From Micromonospora marina (GTDB taxonomy: Bacteria; Actinomycetota; Actinomycetes; Mycobacteriales; Micromonosporaceae), in the NCBI RefSeq assembly GCF_900091565.1, contig NZ_FMCV01000032.1:1-40492 (forward strand): 40,492 nucleotides of DNA, given 5' to 3'. The translations under genes and the position numbers were made by a program. The notes beneath the pieces are model-generated. The model had not been told where the DNA came from, did no database searches, and worked only from the letters and a program-made list of their open reading frames with translations. Positions 16,846-25,993 of this stretch are shown piece by piece (the first letter of the stretch is position 1; the number at the start of each line of letters is the position of its first letter).

Positions 16846-18234
16846 GTGCGGATGGCTGACATGAGGGGAGAAGACCATCCGGTGGAGCAGACGACGGATG
16901 ATGCGGGCTTCCCGCTGAGCCCGGGGCAGGAATCGTTGTGGTTCCTCCAGCGGCTCGTGCCGGACTGCTCGGCATACAACATGGCGGTCGGGGTGAACCT
17001 GCACTTCGCGGTGGAGACCGACCGGATGGCGGAAGCTGTGGCGCGCACGATCCGCGAGCACGGACTTCTGCGGTCTGTGTACCGGCTGGAGGGCGATGAG
17101 ATCCGACGAGTGCCGGCCGTCGAGGCGACGCCGGCTCCTTGGGCGGTCGTGGACTGCGTCGGAGTGGACGACGAGGCCCTGCGACGGCTGGCGGTGGAGC
17201 TGACCCGACGCCCGTTCCGGCTCGACCGTGAGCTTCCGGTTCGGCTGCACCTGTTGCACCGGGCTGGCCCCGATGTCCTGCTGCTGACCGCACATCACCT
17301 GATCGTCGACGACATCGGGCATCTGGCGGTCCTTCGGGCCGTCCTGTCGGCGTACGGCGGGCGCGATGCGGATGGGCCGATCGACGATTACGACGAGTTC
17401 GTGGCCAGGCAGCGCGACCAGCTCGCCGCACCGCGGGCACGGGCCGCGGAGAAGTACTGGCGGGCCGAGTTGGCCGGGCTGGAGTCGCCCGCTCCGCTGG
17501 GTCATCTCCCGAGGCCTTCGGACTACCGTTATCAGGGCGCGGAGGTGGTGCTCGACCTGCAGCGTGACCTCATGGCGGCGGTCCGGGACGCGGCGGCGCG
17601 TGAGAACGTCACCACGTTCGTCTACCTGATGACGGTGTTCCAGCTCCTGCTGTATCGGTTCACCGGACGTACGGATTTCCTGGTCGGGTATCCGGTGACC
17701 CAACGGTCCTCCCGACGATTCGCGAACTCGATCGGGTACTTCGTCAATCCGTTGCCGCTGCGGGCGACGATCGATCCGCAAGAGTCGTTCCAGGCGGTGC
17801 TCCGGCGGACGAACAAGCGGTTCTGGAGTGGCCTGCTGCACCGCGAATACCCGAGCGCGCTGATTCCGCGGTTGATCGGGACGCGGCTGGACCGCAGGCT
17901 GCCCGGCCTCGTGTCGGTGCTCTTCGGGATGAACACGGAGGTGCCGGACGACCTCATGAACCCCGCGGTCCGGCCGGGAAGCCGGCTGCGGCTGGCCGGG
18001 TTGGACGTCTCCCGGTTCGACTTCCCGGAACAACTGGGTCAGTTCGACATCAACGTCCTCGTCACCCGTCTGGGCGACACGACCAGGCTCCGCTTCAAGT
18101 ACAACGACTCCGTGCTCGACGACGACGTCGCCGCCGAACTGGCCGGCGGCTACGGGCAACTGCTGGCCGCCGCCACAGGCTCGGCACTTCCGTTCCCGTT
18201 ACGCGGTCTCCGCACTGGGTCGCCCACAAGGTAA
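16846..18234 (+). CDS. Free-standing NRPS condensation domain
   Basis: This 462-residue protein is a single condensation domain: FPLSPGQESLWFLQRL (C1), the active-site motif HHLIVDD (C3, catalytic second His kept, usual final Gly replaced by Asp), SIGYFVNPLPLRA (C5 region) and the C-terminal ending. It has no carrier or adenylation domain, so it must act in trans between two carrier-bound substrates. It could attach the fatty acyl group to the first residue, or use the product of the SerRS-like ligase encoded next. GTG 16846 is the longest start. GTG 16882, 11 bases after GGGGAG, is a strong alternative. The stop overlaps a possible ATG of the next gene. Confidence 0.85.
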   Translation: MRMADMRGEDHPVEQTTDDAGFPLSPGQESLWFLQRLVPDCSAYNMAVGVNLHFAVETDRMAEAVARTIREHGLLRSVYRLEGDEIRRVPAVEATPAPWAVVDCVGVDDEALRRLAVELTRRPFRLDRELPVRLHLLHRAGPDVLLLTAHHLIVDDIGHLAVLRAVLSAYGGRDADGPIDDYDEFVARQRDQLAAPRARAAEKYWRAELAGLESPAPLGHLPRPSDYRYQGAEVVLDLQRDLMAAVRDAAARENVTTFVYLMTVFQLLLYRFTGRTDFLVGYPVTQRSSRRFANSIGYFVNPLPLRATIDPQESFQAVLRRTNKRFWSGLLHREYPSALIPRLIGTRLDRRLPGLVSVLFGMNTEVPDDLMNPAVRPGSRLRLAGLDVSRFDFPEQLGQFDINVLVTRLGDTTRLRFKYNDSVLDDDVAAELAGGYGQLLAAATGSALPFPLRGLRTGSPTR

Positions 18235-18263
18235 TGCACCCTAATGCACAGGAAGAAGGGAAT

Positions 18264-19103
18264 ATGTCACCATCGGTGAGCGCTGTCCCGGAATCCCCGG
18301 CCGGGCGTCTGTTCGACGGCGGCTGGTTGGCGCCGGTCGGCGTGACCGGAGCCTTCAGCTGCACTCCGAAGTTCGAGCGGGTGGTGTCCTGGCTGGAGGC
18401 TGTGCTCACCGTCGCCGACCCGGCCGGCTCGCCCGGTCCGCAGGTGTTCCCGCCACTGATGTCACGGATGGTCATCGAGCGGGCTGAATACGCGGCGGCG
18501 TTCCCACACCTGCTCGGCACCGTCGGAACGTACCCGGGTGGTCCGGGTGACGCCGACACGGTGCTGATGCCGGCCGTGTGTTACGGGGTCTATCAGGAGT
18601 TGGCGGACGCCACAGTGGACGGCCCGCGGCAGTTCGACGTCACCGGGTACTGCCACCGGCACGAGGCGACCAGTGAACTCGGCCGGTTCCGCACCTTCCG
18701 GATGCGGGAGTTCGTCCTGGTCGCCGATGCTCCTGCCGCCCTGCGCTGGCGCGACGACTGGATCGACCGGGGTCGGCATCTGTTCTCCCGCCTCGGTCTG
18801 CCGGTCAAGGTCGAGCCAGCCAGCGACCCCTTCTTCGGGCCGGGCAGCGACCTGCTACGCGACAGCCAGATCGGGCAGAGCCTGAAGTGGGAGTTCGTCG
18901 TGCCGTTGACGGGGGAGGGCCCGGGCACCGCGATCGCCTCGGCCAACAGTCACAAGGACCACCTGGGCAAGCGGTTCGGGATCAGATACCGGGACGCGGG
19001 GCCGGCGCACACCTCGTGCGTCGCGTTCGGTCTGGAACGTATCGTCCTCGCGATGATTCACGCGCACGGGGACGACCCGGCCGCGTGGCCAGAGCCGGTC
19101 TGA
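18264..19103 (+). CDS. Amino acid:[carrier protein] ligase, seryl-tRNA-synthetase-like
   Basis: The 279-residue protein resembles the catalytic core of atypical seryl-tRNA synthetases without a tRNA-binding domain. These enzymes activate small amino acids (Gly, Ala) and load them on a carrier protein. Class II motifs are visible: SELGRFRTFRMREF (motif 2) and HTSCVAFGLERIVLAMI (motif 3). Candidate zinc ligands are Cys130 (GYCHRHE), Glu149 and Cys252. The ATG at 18264 follows a strong GAAGAAGGG. An upstream ATG (18234, TAATG overlap with the condensation-domain stop) would add 10 residues. It is co-transcribed with a free-standing condensation domain and supplies an adenylation-domain-independent way to charge a PCP. 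Confidence 0.85.
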   Translation: MSPSVSAVPESPAGRLFDGGWLAPVGVTGAFSCTPKFERVVSWLEAVLTVADPAGSPGPQVFPPLMSRMVIERAEYAAAFPHLLGTVGTYPGGPGDADTVLMPAVCYGVYQELADATVDGPRQFDVTGYCHRHEATSELGRFRTFRMREFVLVADAPAALRWRDDWIDRGRHLFSRLGLPVKVEPASDPFFGPGSDLLRDSQIGQSLKWEFVVPLTGEGPGTAIASANSHKDHLGKRFGIRYRDAGPAHTSCVAFGLERIVLAMIHAHGDDPAAWPEPV

Positions 19104-19130
19104 GCTCGCCGCGAACCGCAGCAGATCACG

Positions 19131-19164
19131 AATGAGGGCCGGCCCGGTCGGGCCGGCCCTCATT
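19131..19164. terminator. Bidirectional hairpin terminator
   Basis: AATGAGGGCCGGCCC (19131-19145) and its exact reverse complement (19150-19164) form a perfect 15-bp stem with a GGTC loop. It lies between the stops of two convergent genes (19103 plus, 19170 minus) and has A-rich and T-rich ends on either side. It can therefore serve transcription from both directions. Confidence 0.9.
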
Positions 19165-19169
19165 CGGGG

Positions 19170-22100
19170 TTACCGCCGGGTGCCCTCGGTCACTGCACGT
19201 GCCAGGTCGGCTGCCGTGGGACGGTCGAAGAACGCCCGCATCGGAACCTCGACGTCGAACGTCTCCTGTACGTACCAGAGCAAACGGGAAACTATCAGGG
19301 AGGTTCCGCCGGCCTCGATCACGTCGTCGAACGGGCCGATGCCAGGCTGTCCGAGCAGTTCGCGAACGTGGTCGAGGACGGCCTGTTCGGGCATGACCGC
19401 CAGGGTTGGCTCGTCGAGCCCGTCTGCGCCGATCGCTGTGGTCGGGTCGGCAGCCAGCCGGGCGGTGAGCGTGGCCAGCCGCCGAGCGAGGTCCGCGCCG
19501 GCCTCCGGGTCGAACAGAGCCGATGCGTACTCGAGGAATCCGCCGTAGCTGCCGTCCTGTCCCGGCCACACGGTCAGCGCGACATCGGTGCGCGCGACCG
19601 ACCACACCCGCGCGAACAGGTCGAGGTCGCGGTCGCTCAGCGGCAGGCCCACGTCGCCCTCGCCGATCACAGTGAAGAACGACTGGAACAGAGGTGTGCG
19701 GGAGGCGTCCCGAACCGGCGCGGCCGCCTCGAGGACCTGCTCGAACGGCAGGCGGTGGCGGGAGAAACCATCCCGGCAGACCCGACTGACCTGGGCCAGC
19801 GCCTGGGAGAAGGTCATCTCCGGGGCCAGTCGCGAGCGGATCACCAGAGTGTTGATGAACGGTCCGACGATCGTGTGCAGGTCGGGGCGGGACCGTCCGG
19901 CGTGCGGCGTGCCGACACCGAAGTCCCATTGACCGCTCAGCCTGGAGAGCAGCACGGTCCAGACGGTCAGAAGGCTCACGTAGGGGGTCGCGCCCGACTG
20001 CCGGCCGACCTTCCTGAGGCTCGCGGCCACGTCCGGAGCGATGCCGATCCGGACGATGCCGCCGTCGATGCGCCGGTGGGTGTCGCGCCGGAACGTCGTG
20101 GGTAGCAGGTCGAGGGGCGGCAGCCCCGCGAGCTGATGGCGCCAGTAGTCGAGTTCCGCGCTGCGGACCTCGTCGGTGAGCTGAGCCAGTTGCCACGCGA
20201 CGGCGTCGACATAGCGCGGTGCGCCCGATCCGAGCTGTTCACCCGGAGAGAGCCCGAGGAGGATGCGTAGGTCCCGAGCCAGCAGGGCTGTCGACCAGCC
20301 GTCGCCGATGATGTGGTGGCAGACCAGCACCAGCAGCTGCTCGGTGCCGCCGTCCCGGATCAGGGCGGCCCGGAAGAGCGGCGTCGTGCCGAGGTCGAAA
20401 CCGTCGGACACCAGCGTGGCCAGTGCCGCGGGCAGCTCGTTCGCGTCCACGTCGATCGTGCGCAACGTGACAGGGACATCCGGTTCAATGACCGCGCAGA
20501 GGCCGCGGATGTCCATGACGTACCGCGAGCGCAGGACGTCGTGTCTGGCCACCAACTCAGTCAACGCTGCCGACACGGTCTGCGGGGCGATCTCGGCGGG
20601 GATCCAGAGGTGGACCGGCAGCAGGTACTCTCGGCTGCGGGCGTCCATCCGGTCGAGCACCCAGAAGCGTTCCTGTGCGGGCGACAGCGGGAGGCGGGCG
20701 TCCGGCGCCAGGCGCGGCACCGGATCCGCCGCGACCGCTTCGCGGATCAGCTCGGCCTGCGCACGGGGCGTGGTCGCGAAGTGCAACTCGCGGAAGTCGA
20801 GGGCGAGGCGGGTCACCCGCTCGAGGCGGGCGGCCAGCCGAGTGGTCATCAGCGAGTGACCACCGAGCCGGACGAAGTCGTCATCAAGGCCGATCTCTTG
20901 GAGGTCGAGCACCTCCCGCCAGGCATCCAGAACGATTCGTTGTTCAACAGTCAGGAACACGTCGTCCCGGGTGCTCGGTGCCGTGGGCGGCGTGGCCCAG
21001 TCCGGCTCGGGCAGCGCCGCCCGGTCGGTCTTGCCGCTGGTGGTGCGGGGAAGCACGGCGACCTCCGTGAACACCGCGGGCACCAGGGCGGACGGCAGTT
21101 TCTCCCGCAGGTACGCCGGCAGCCCGGAGGCGACGTCCTTCGAGCTGACCACCACCCAGGCGGCCAGCCGCGGAATACCGTATGGATCGGTGACCGCGCG
21201 GACCGCGGCCTCGGTGACATCCGGGTGGGTCACCAGGGCCGCCTCGACCTCGCCCGGTTCGATCCGGATCCCATTGATCTTCACCTGGTCGTCGCGCCGT
21301 CCGGCGAACTCCAGTGCGCCGTCGTGTCGGCAGCGGACCAGATCACCGGTGCGGTAGAGGCGCGCACCGGGAGGTCCGACCTCGTCGGGGACGAACCGGT
21401 CCGCCGTCGCTGCTGGATCGCCCAGGTAGCCCCGGCCCACACCGATCCCGCCGGCGTACAGTTCGAACAGATCCGGCTCGTCGGGTACTGGTTCGAGATG
21501 GTACCGGGCGCCGTCGATCGGGTGCCCGATCGGTACCGGGCCGGTCCGCTGCGCCGGGTCGAATCGTGCCGCGAGCACATCGATGGAGCACTCCGTGGGT
21601 CCGTACGTGTTCCAGATGTCGACGTCGACAAGCTCGCGCACCCGGGTGCACAGCTCGGCTTGGAGTGGCTCCCCGGCAGAGCATATGATCCGCAACGTTT
21701 TGCATGCCGCCAGCTCCGGTTCGGCCGCCAGCTGCCGCAGCATCGTGGGCACGACCTGCAGGATGGTGGCCCCGGACTCGACAGTCGACCGGGCCAGCTC
21801 CGCGGCGTCCTGGCCGGCGCCGGTGCTGCCGAACGTGACCGCGCCGCCGTAGGTCAGCGGCGCGAAGATCTCCCAGCCGGCGGCGTCGAAGGTCAGCGGC
21901 GTCTTCTGCAGGATCCGATCCTCGGCGGTCAGCTCCAGAGCCTTCACCGCCCACCGGATCCGGTTGGCGATGCCCGCGTGCTCGATGACGACGCCCTTCG
22001 GCGTCCCGGTCGAGCCGGAGGTGAACATGACGTACGCCGCCCGGTGGGCGGCGAAGCCGTCGGCCGGGTGCCACAGGACATCCTCTGCGGTCGGACCCGG

Positions 22101-22466
22101 CAGGTCGACGATCATGTTGGTGGACAGACCGGCACGCGGCCCGTCATCGCACACCACCAGCGTTGCGCCGGCCACGTCGAGGATCCGGCGGAGGCGCTCG
22201 GCCGGGGCGTGCCGGTCCAACGGGAGGTAACAGCCACCGGCCAGCCAGATGCCGATCAGCGTGGCGACCAGGTCGGGGCCGGGCGTCACCAGCACACCGA
22301 CAACGGTCTCCGGCCGCGCACCGCGGTCGGCGAGGGCTCCGGCGATCCGGCGGGCCGCGCGTTCCAGCTCCCGGTACGTCATGATGCTGCCGCCCTGCCG
22401 GACCGCCGGGGCGTCAGGGCGGTTGGCGGCGACGGCGAGGAATTGTTCGGGAATCAACAGGCTCAT
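19170..22466 (-). CDS. NRPS A-PCP-C-PCP
   Basis: The 1098-residue protein has an adenylation domain (about 1-510: MFTSGSTGTPKG, TYGPTE, YRTGDL, GRRDDQVKINGIRIE, TTSGKTDR) and a PCP (LGGHSL). A condensation domain with a canonical HHIIGDG motif follows, then a C-terminal PCP (AGGTSLIVSRLL). By alignment in my head the specificity residues are D-A-W-Q-C-A-T-I-D-K, close to Glu/Gln-type codes I recall. A glutamine-like substrate such as 3-ureidoalanine would fit the Dap and carbamoyltransferase genes. The last PCP has no A domain in cis and must be charged in trans. The ATG at 22466 overlaps the upstream stop (ATGA). Confidence 0.9.
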   Translation of the reverse strand: MSLLIPEQFLAVAANRPDAPAVRQGGSIMTYRELERAARRIAGALADRGARPETVVGVLVTPGPDLVATLIGIWLAGGCYLPLDRHAPAERLRRILDVAGATLVVCDDGPRAGLSTNMIVDLPGPTAEDVLWHPADGFAAHRAAYVMFTSGSTGTPKGVVIEHAGIANRIRWAVKALELTAEDRILQKTPLTFDAAGWEIFAPLTYGGAVTFGSTGAGQDAAELARSTVESGATILQVVPTMLRQLAAEPELAACKTLRIICSAGEPLQAELCTRVRELVDVDIWNTYGPTECSIDVLAARFDPAQRTGPVPIGHPIDGARYHLEPVPDEPDLFELYAGGIGVGRGYLGDPAATADRFVPDEVGPPGARLYRTGDLVRCRHDGALEFAGRRDDQVKINGIRIEPGEVEAALVTHPDVTEAAVRAVTDPYGIPRLAAWVVVSSKDVASGLPAYLREKLPSALVPAVFTEVAVLPRTTSGKTDRAALPEPDWATPPTAPSTRDDVFLTVEQRIVLDAWREVLDLQEIGLDDDFVRLGGHSLMTTRLAARLERVTRLALDFRELHFATTPRAQAELIREAVAADPVPRLAPDARLPLSPAQERFWVLDRMDARSREYLLPVHLWIPAEIAPQTVSAALTELVARHDVLRSRYVMDIRGLCAVIEPDVPVTLRTIDVDANELPAALATLVSDGFDLGTTPLFRAALIRDGGTEQLLVLVCHHIIGDGWSTALLARDLRILLGLSPGEQLGSGAPRYVDAVAWQLAQLTDEVRSAELDYWRHQLAGLPPLDLLPTTFRRDTHRRIDGGIVRIGIAPDVAASLRKVGRQSGATPYVSLLTVWTVLLSRLSGQWDFGVGTPHAGRSRPDLHTIVGPFINTLVIRSRLAPEMTFSQALAQVSRVCRDGFSRHRLPFEQVLEAAAPVRDASRTPLFQSFFTVIGEGDVGLPLSDRDLDLFARVWSVARTDVALTVWPGQDGSYGGFLEYASALFDPEAGADLARRLATLTARLAADPTTAIGADGLDEPTLAVMPEQAVLDHVRELLGQPGIGPFDDVIEAGGTSLIVSRLLWYVQETFDVEVPMRAFFDRPTAADLARAVTEGTRR

Positions 22467-24217
22467 CGAGTGCTCCGGGGTTCGGCGGAAGGTGAACGCG
22501 CGTCGACCTGCCACACGGAGGCGATGTGTGCGAGACAGTCGGCGCGGCTGCCGTCCACCCCGGTCGACCTCCACCCGCGGGGCGGCGGTCGACCGGCGTC
22601 CCACAGCGAGTACTGATCGTTGTCGTTGCGCACGACCTGGTAGGAGAACTCCACGACATCCGGGTCCGTGTTTCGGGCGGCCGGTGTGGTGTTGTCCTCA
22701 AGCGACCGGAGCAGAGCCGCCCGGTCGATCTTGCCGTTGGCGGTCAGCGGTAGCCGGTCGACAACCCGCAACTGCGCCGGGATCATGTAGCCGGGCAGTT
22801 CGGCGGCGACCGCCGCGCGCAGTTCCGCCACGTCCACCTCGCGGGCGGGTGCCGCGACCACGAAGCCGGCCAGCTCCGTGTGGGTGTTGCGCAGGCGGTC
22901 GACGACGATGGCCTCGCGGATGTCCGGGTGCCGCTGCAAGGCTGTAGCCACTTCGGCAAGCTCGACGCGATGCCCGCGGATCTTGACCTGGTCGTCGGTG
23001 CGGCCGAGGAAGTAGAGGTCGTCGCCGACCTGCCGGGCGCGATCGCCGGAGCGGTACAACCGGGCACCCGGCTCGCCGTACGGATTGGGCAGGAAGCGCT
23101 GCGCGGTCAGCGCAGGATCACCGAGGTAGCCGCGCGCGACCCCGATACCGCCGATGTACACCTCGCCCGGGACGCCGGACGGTACCGGGTCGAGGTGGTC
23201 GTCCAGCACGTACATCATGGTGTGCGGAATCGGCGAGCCGAGCGGTACCAGCCCGTCGGTGTTGCCGAGCGGCACGCGCATCCCGGAGTTGCCGATCGTG
23301 ATCTCCGTCGGACCGTACTCGGTGGCGACGTCGGTACCGCCCGGTCCGGCCAGCGCCCGCCATCGGGCGGCCAAAGAGTACGGGAAGGCGTCGCCGGCCG
23401 CGATCACGACGCCGGCCAGCTTCCGAGCCTCGGCGGCGGACAGGTCAAGACTGATCAGGTTGAGGTGGCCGGGTGTCATCTTGACGAAGGCGTACGGACC
23501 ACCGGCCACGAGCAGGGCGGCGAGGTCGGCCGGATCGAGGGGGTCCGGCAACAGGTGAACCGCCTGGCCGATGATCAGCGGTGCGAACAGGCTCGGCACG
23601 CCGAGATCGAACCCGATGGAGGTGAAGTAGGGCGATCCTCCGGTACCGCTGCCGCCGTACTCCCGGGCCGCCCACAGCAGGTAGTTGGTCAGCCCCCGGT
23701 GCTCGACCACCACCCCCTTCGGCTCACCAGTCGAGCCGGAGGTGAACATGATGTAGGCCGCATCTTCCGGTCGGAGCGCCCGCGCGGTGATGACGCCGGT
23801 GGAAGGGCCCTGCTCCGCGTCGAGCAACAGAGGGCGTACGCCGTCGAGGGCGGCGAGCAGCTCGCGGTGTTCGCTGTGCGACACGATGACTGTGCAACCC
23901 CCACGGGCGGCCATCCCACGGGCTCGTCGGGGTGGTAGATCGGGGTCCAGGGGGAGGTAGGGCCGCCCGGCCTTCCAGATGCCGATCAGTGTCGGCAACA
24001 GGTCGGCTGTCCGCCGTAGACACACGCCGACCGGAAGATCACCGGGCGGACCGGCGCTGTCGATCAGGCAGGCGATCTGGTCTGATCTGTAGTCGAGGTC
24101 CCGATAGGTAAGCTTTTCCGCTTCGGTCCGGACCGCCACGGCGTCCGGCGTCCTTGCGACCTGGAGGCGGAACAGGTCGAGTGTCGTAGATGGTCTGTCG
24201 GCGTCAGTGCTCGTCAT
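22463..24217 (-). CDS. Free-standing A domain fused to a C-terminal MbtH-like domain
   Basis: The 584-residue protein begins with a complete adenylation domain (MFTSGSTGEPKG, EYGPTE, YRSGDRAR, GRTDDQVKIRGHRVE, TANGKIDR). It ends with about 65 residues of MbtH type (NDNDQYSLWDAG, PRGWRSTG, ADCLAHIASVW). MbtH proteins normally bind A domains as separate chaperones, so this is a built-in partner. The MbtH end is degenerate (WQVDARSPS instead of WTDMRPxS). Estimated specificity residues D-L-P-K-I-A-E-I-G-K resemble Asn codes, which agrees with the AsnO-like oxygenase nearby. There is no PCP, so it must load in trans. The start at 24217 overlaps the thioesterase gene by 14 bases. Confidence 0.9.
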   Translation of the reverse strand: MTSTDADRPSTTLDLFRLQVARTPDAVAVRTEAEKLTYRDLDYRSDQIACLIDSAGPPGDLPVGVCLRRTADLLPTLIGIWKAGRPYLPLDPDLPPRRARGMAARGGCTVIVSHSEHRELLAALDGVRPLLLDAEQGPSTGVITARALRPEDAAYIMFTSGSTGEPKGVVVEHRGLTNYLLWAAREYGGSGTGGSPYFTSIGFDLGVPSLFAPLIIGQAVHLLPDPLDPADLAALLVAGGPYAFVKMTPGHLNLISLDLSAAEARKLAGVVIAAGDAFPYSLAARWRALAGPGGTDVATEYGPTEITIGNSGMRVPLGNTDGLVPLGSPIPHTMMYVLDDHLDPVPSGVPGEVYIGGIGVARGYLGDPALTAQRFLPNPYGEPGARLYRSGDRARQVGDDLYFLGRTDDQVKIRGHRVELAEVATALQRHPDIREAIVVDRLRNTHTELAGFVVAAPAREVDVAELRAAVAAELPGYMIPAQLRVVDRLPLTANGKIDRAALLRSLEDNTTPAARNTDPDVVEFSYQVVRNDNDQYSLWDAGRPPPRGWRSTGVDGSRADCLAHIASVWQVDARSPSAEPRSTR

Positions 24218-24971
24218 TGCCGGCCTCGGATATCTCTCGCACCAGCCGGCCGATCGTGGCCGCGGCCTTGTACAAGACGTAATGCCCGGCATCCAGCAGG
24301 TGCAGGGTGAACTCCTTCGACGTCGCTTCGGACCAAGCGGCCATTTCACAGACCGTGACGAACTCGTCGCGTCGTCCCCCCAGTACCGTGATCGGGACGT
24401 CAAGCGGTGCTCCGGTCGAGTAGGTGAGCAGCTCGATCACGCGGTAGTCGGCGCGCAGGATCCGCTCGAACATCGTCATCAGGTCGGCGTCGCTCGACAC
24501 CGCCTCCGGCATTCCGCCGAATTCGGACACCCGAGCGATCAATTCGTCGCGGGGCAGCAGATGTAACGGGTCGTTGATCTGCCGCACCGCTGCGCCGGGC
24601 GCCGAGGAGAGGACGATGTGCCGGGGTGGCGGGCCACCAGCCCGCTGGAGCCGTCGGACGTACTCGTACGCCAGTACGCTGCCGGAGCAGTGCCCGATGA
24701 CGGCGAAGGGCAGGTCGAGCAGCGTTTCGAGGGCCGGGTCGAGCAGTGGGAACAGCGCGTCTGGGCTGTCCAGGAGCGGCTCGGCGAGCCGGTTCTCCCG
24801 CCCGGGTAGCCGGACCGCACACAGCTCCACGCCGGGTGGCAGGTGCGGGATCCAGGCGCGGAAGGCGGTGGCACCGGCTCCGACGTGCGGGAAACACAAC
24901 AGACGTAGCCGGACGTCATCGCTCGTACGACTCCGTGCCACCCAGCGACCCGGCAGCGTTTCCGCGGTCAC
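24204..24971 (-). CDS. Type II thioesterase with Cys in the nucleophile position
   Basis: The 255-residue alpha/beta hydrolase fits type II thioesterases, which clear misprimed or stalled carrier domains: LLCFPHVGAGATAFRAW, VRLPGREN, the elbow GHCSG (93-97), the GGRRDEFV Asp region and DAGHYVLY with the catalytic His. The usual GHSMG nucleophile Ser is Cys95. It could in principle be the product-releasing enzyme, since the PCP-linked thioesterase encoded just before it looks catalytically dead. The GTG start at 24971 overlaps the previous stop (GTGA). Confidence 0.9.
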   Translation of the reverse strand: MTAETLPGRWVARSRTSDDVRLRLLCFPHVGAGATAFRAWIPHLPPGVELCAVRLPGRENRLAEPLLDSPDALFPLLDPALETLLDLPFAVIGHCSGSVLAYEYVRRLQRAGGPPPRHIVLSSAPGAAVRQINDPLHLLPRDELIARVSEFGGMPEAVSSDADLMTMFERILRADYRVIELLTYSTGAPLDVPITVLGGRRDEFVTVCEMAAWSEATSKEFTLHLLDAGHYVLYKAAATIGRLVREISEAGNDEH

Positions 24972-25993
24972 GACAGGGCTCCCGACGCGGTGGTAGCCAC
25001 GAGCGGATCGTCGATCAGCCGGCGCGGCGAACAGATCCCGTAGTCTCGGCGGTGCACTACCGCGTCCGGCAGTACCGGGGCCCAGGTCTCCGCCGGGGTC
25101 GGGTCGCGCGAGGCGTCGTGGAACAGCACGGCCGGTCCGCGGAACGGCTCCGGGTGGTACTCGTCGAGTGCCTCGGCCAGCCCCGCCGCGGTGCGGTGAA
25201 GCTGCGGCAGGCCGTTCGTCGGGGTGCCCCGGAACCAGCCCGCGCGCTCCATCTCCGCATGAACCTCCGGCAGGGTCTCGTCGCCGTCCAGGCCGAAACG
25301 GCGCGCCTGCCGGTCGAGAATCCGATCGAGGGCGCTCCCGGGCCCGCCTGTCGGCCGGCCGATTGCGGGCGGATCGATGAGGACGACCGGCTCGGTGTCC
25401 TGCGGGTACCGCCGTGCCAGCTCCGTCGCAACGGCTGCCCCGGGCCCGAAGCCGACGAAGCGGAGGGGTCCGCCGGGCAGAAACGAGCGGAGGTGATCGG
25501 CTAGTGCCGAGATCGACGTGTGCGGCCCGCCGGGCAACGTGAGACCGTACGCCGGTCGTGCGGTCGCCCATCGCCGGACGGCGTCTCGCTGTGCCTCGAC
25601 GTGGCTGACCGAGTGCACCACGATCAGCGGCACGCCGGTCCCTGACCTGATCGGGTGCAGCTGGGTCGCCGCGGCGAGATCGCCCGGCCGGCGCAGGGCG
25701 GGCACGTCGATCAGCCCAGCCGGACCTGCTCCGACGGTGAGGCTCTCCGCCAGCCGGGCCGGAGTGGGGAACCGGAGTGCCGCTGAGGCTCGTACCTCCA
25801 AGCCCAGGGCGCGGAGGGCGACCACGACGTCTACGACGCTGATCGAGTCGCCGCCGAGGTCGTAGAAGTCCTCGTCCGGACCCACCGCCCGACCGAAGTG
25901 CTCGGACCAGACTTCACGGATCGTCGCTTCGACGGCGTGGCATGAACGCCGGCCGGGGCGGGTGGCGAGGTCCGAGGGTGCGGCGCTGGTCAT
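24968..25993 (-). CDS. PCP-thioesterase didomain with a degenerate TE
   Basis: The 341-residue protein has an N-terminal carrier domain (YDLGGDSISVVDV, Ser50) and a C-terminal thioesterase-like domain from about residue 110 (PLIVVHSVSHVEAQRDAVRRW, LTLPGG, ISALADHLRSFLPGG). The nucleophile elbow reads GFGPG (181-185), with Gly183 where Ser or Cys is needed. The C-terminal GGHF-type His motif is also not recognisable. It is therefore probably not a hydrolase or cyclase. It may dock the terminal PCP to the separate thioesterase. It is the first gene of a four-gene NRPS operon, divergent from the oxygenase genes. Confidence 0.85.
   Translation of the reverse strand: MTSAAPSDLATRPGRRSCHAVEATIREVWSEHFGRAVGPDEDFYDLGGDSISVVDVVVALRALGLEVRASAALRFPTPARLAESLTVGAGPAGLIDVPALRRPGDLAAATQLHPIRSGTGVPLIVVHSVSHVEAQRDAVRRWATARPAYGLTLPGGPHTSISALADHLRSFLPGGPLRFVGFGPGAAVATELARRYPQDTEPVVLIDPPAIGRPTGGPGSALDRILDRQARRFGLDGDETLPEVHAEMERAGWFRGTPTNGLPQLHRTAAGLAEALDEYHPEPFRGPAVLFHDASRDPTPAETWAPVLPDAVVHRRDYGICSPRRLIDDPLVATTASGALS

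Noticed and set aside
20313..22616. A 767-codon open frame on the plus strand
   Set aside because: It is antisense to the A-PCP-C-PCP gene, has no recognisable domain and has Gly/Arg/His-rich composition, as expected from the reverse frame of GC-rich coding DNA.
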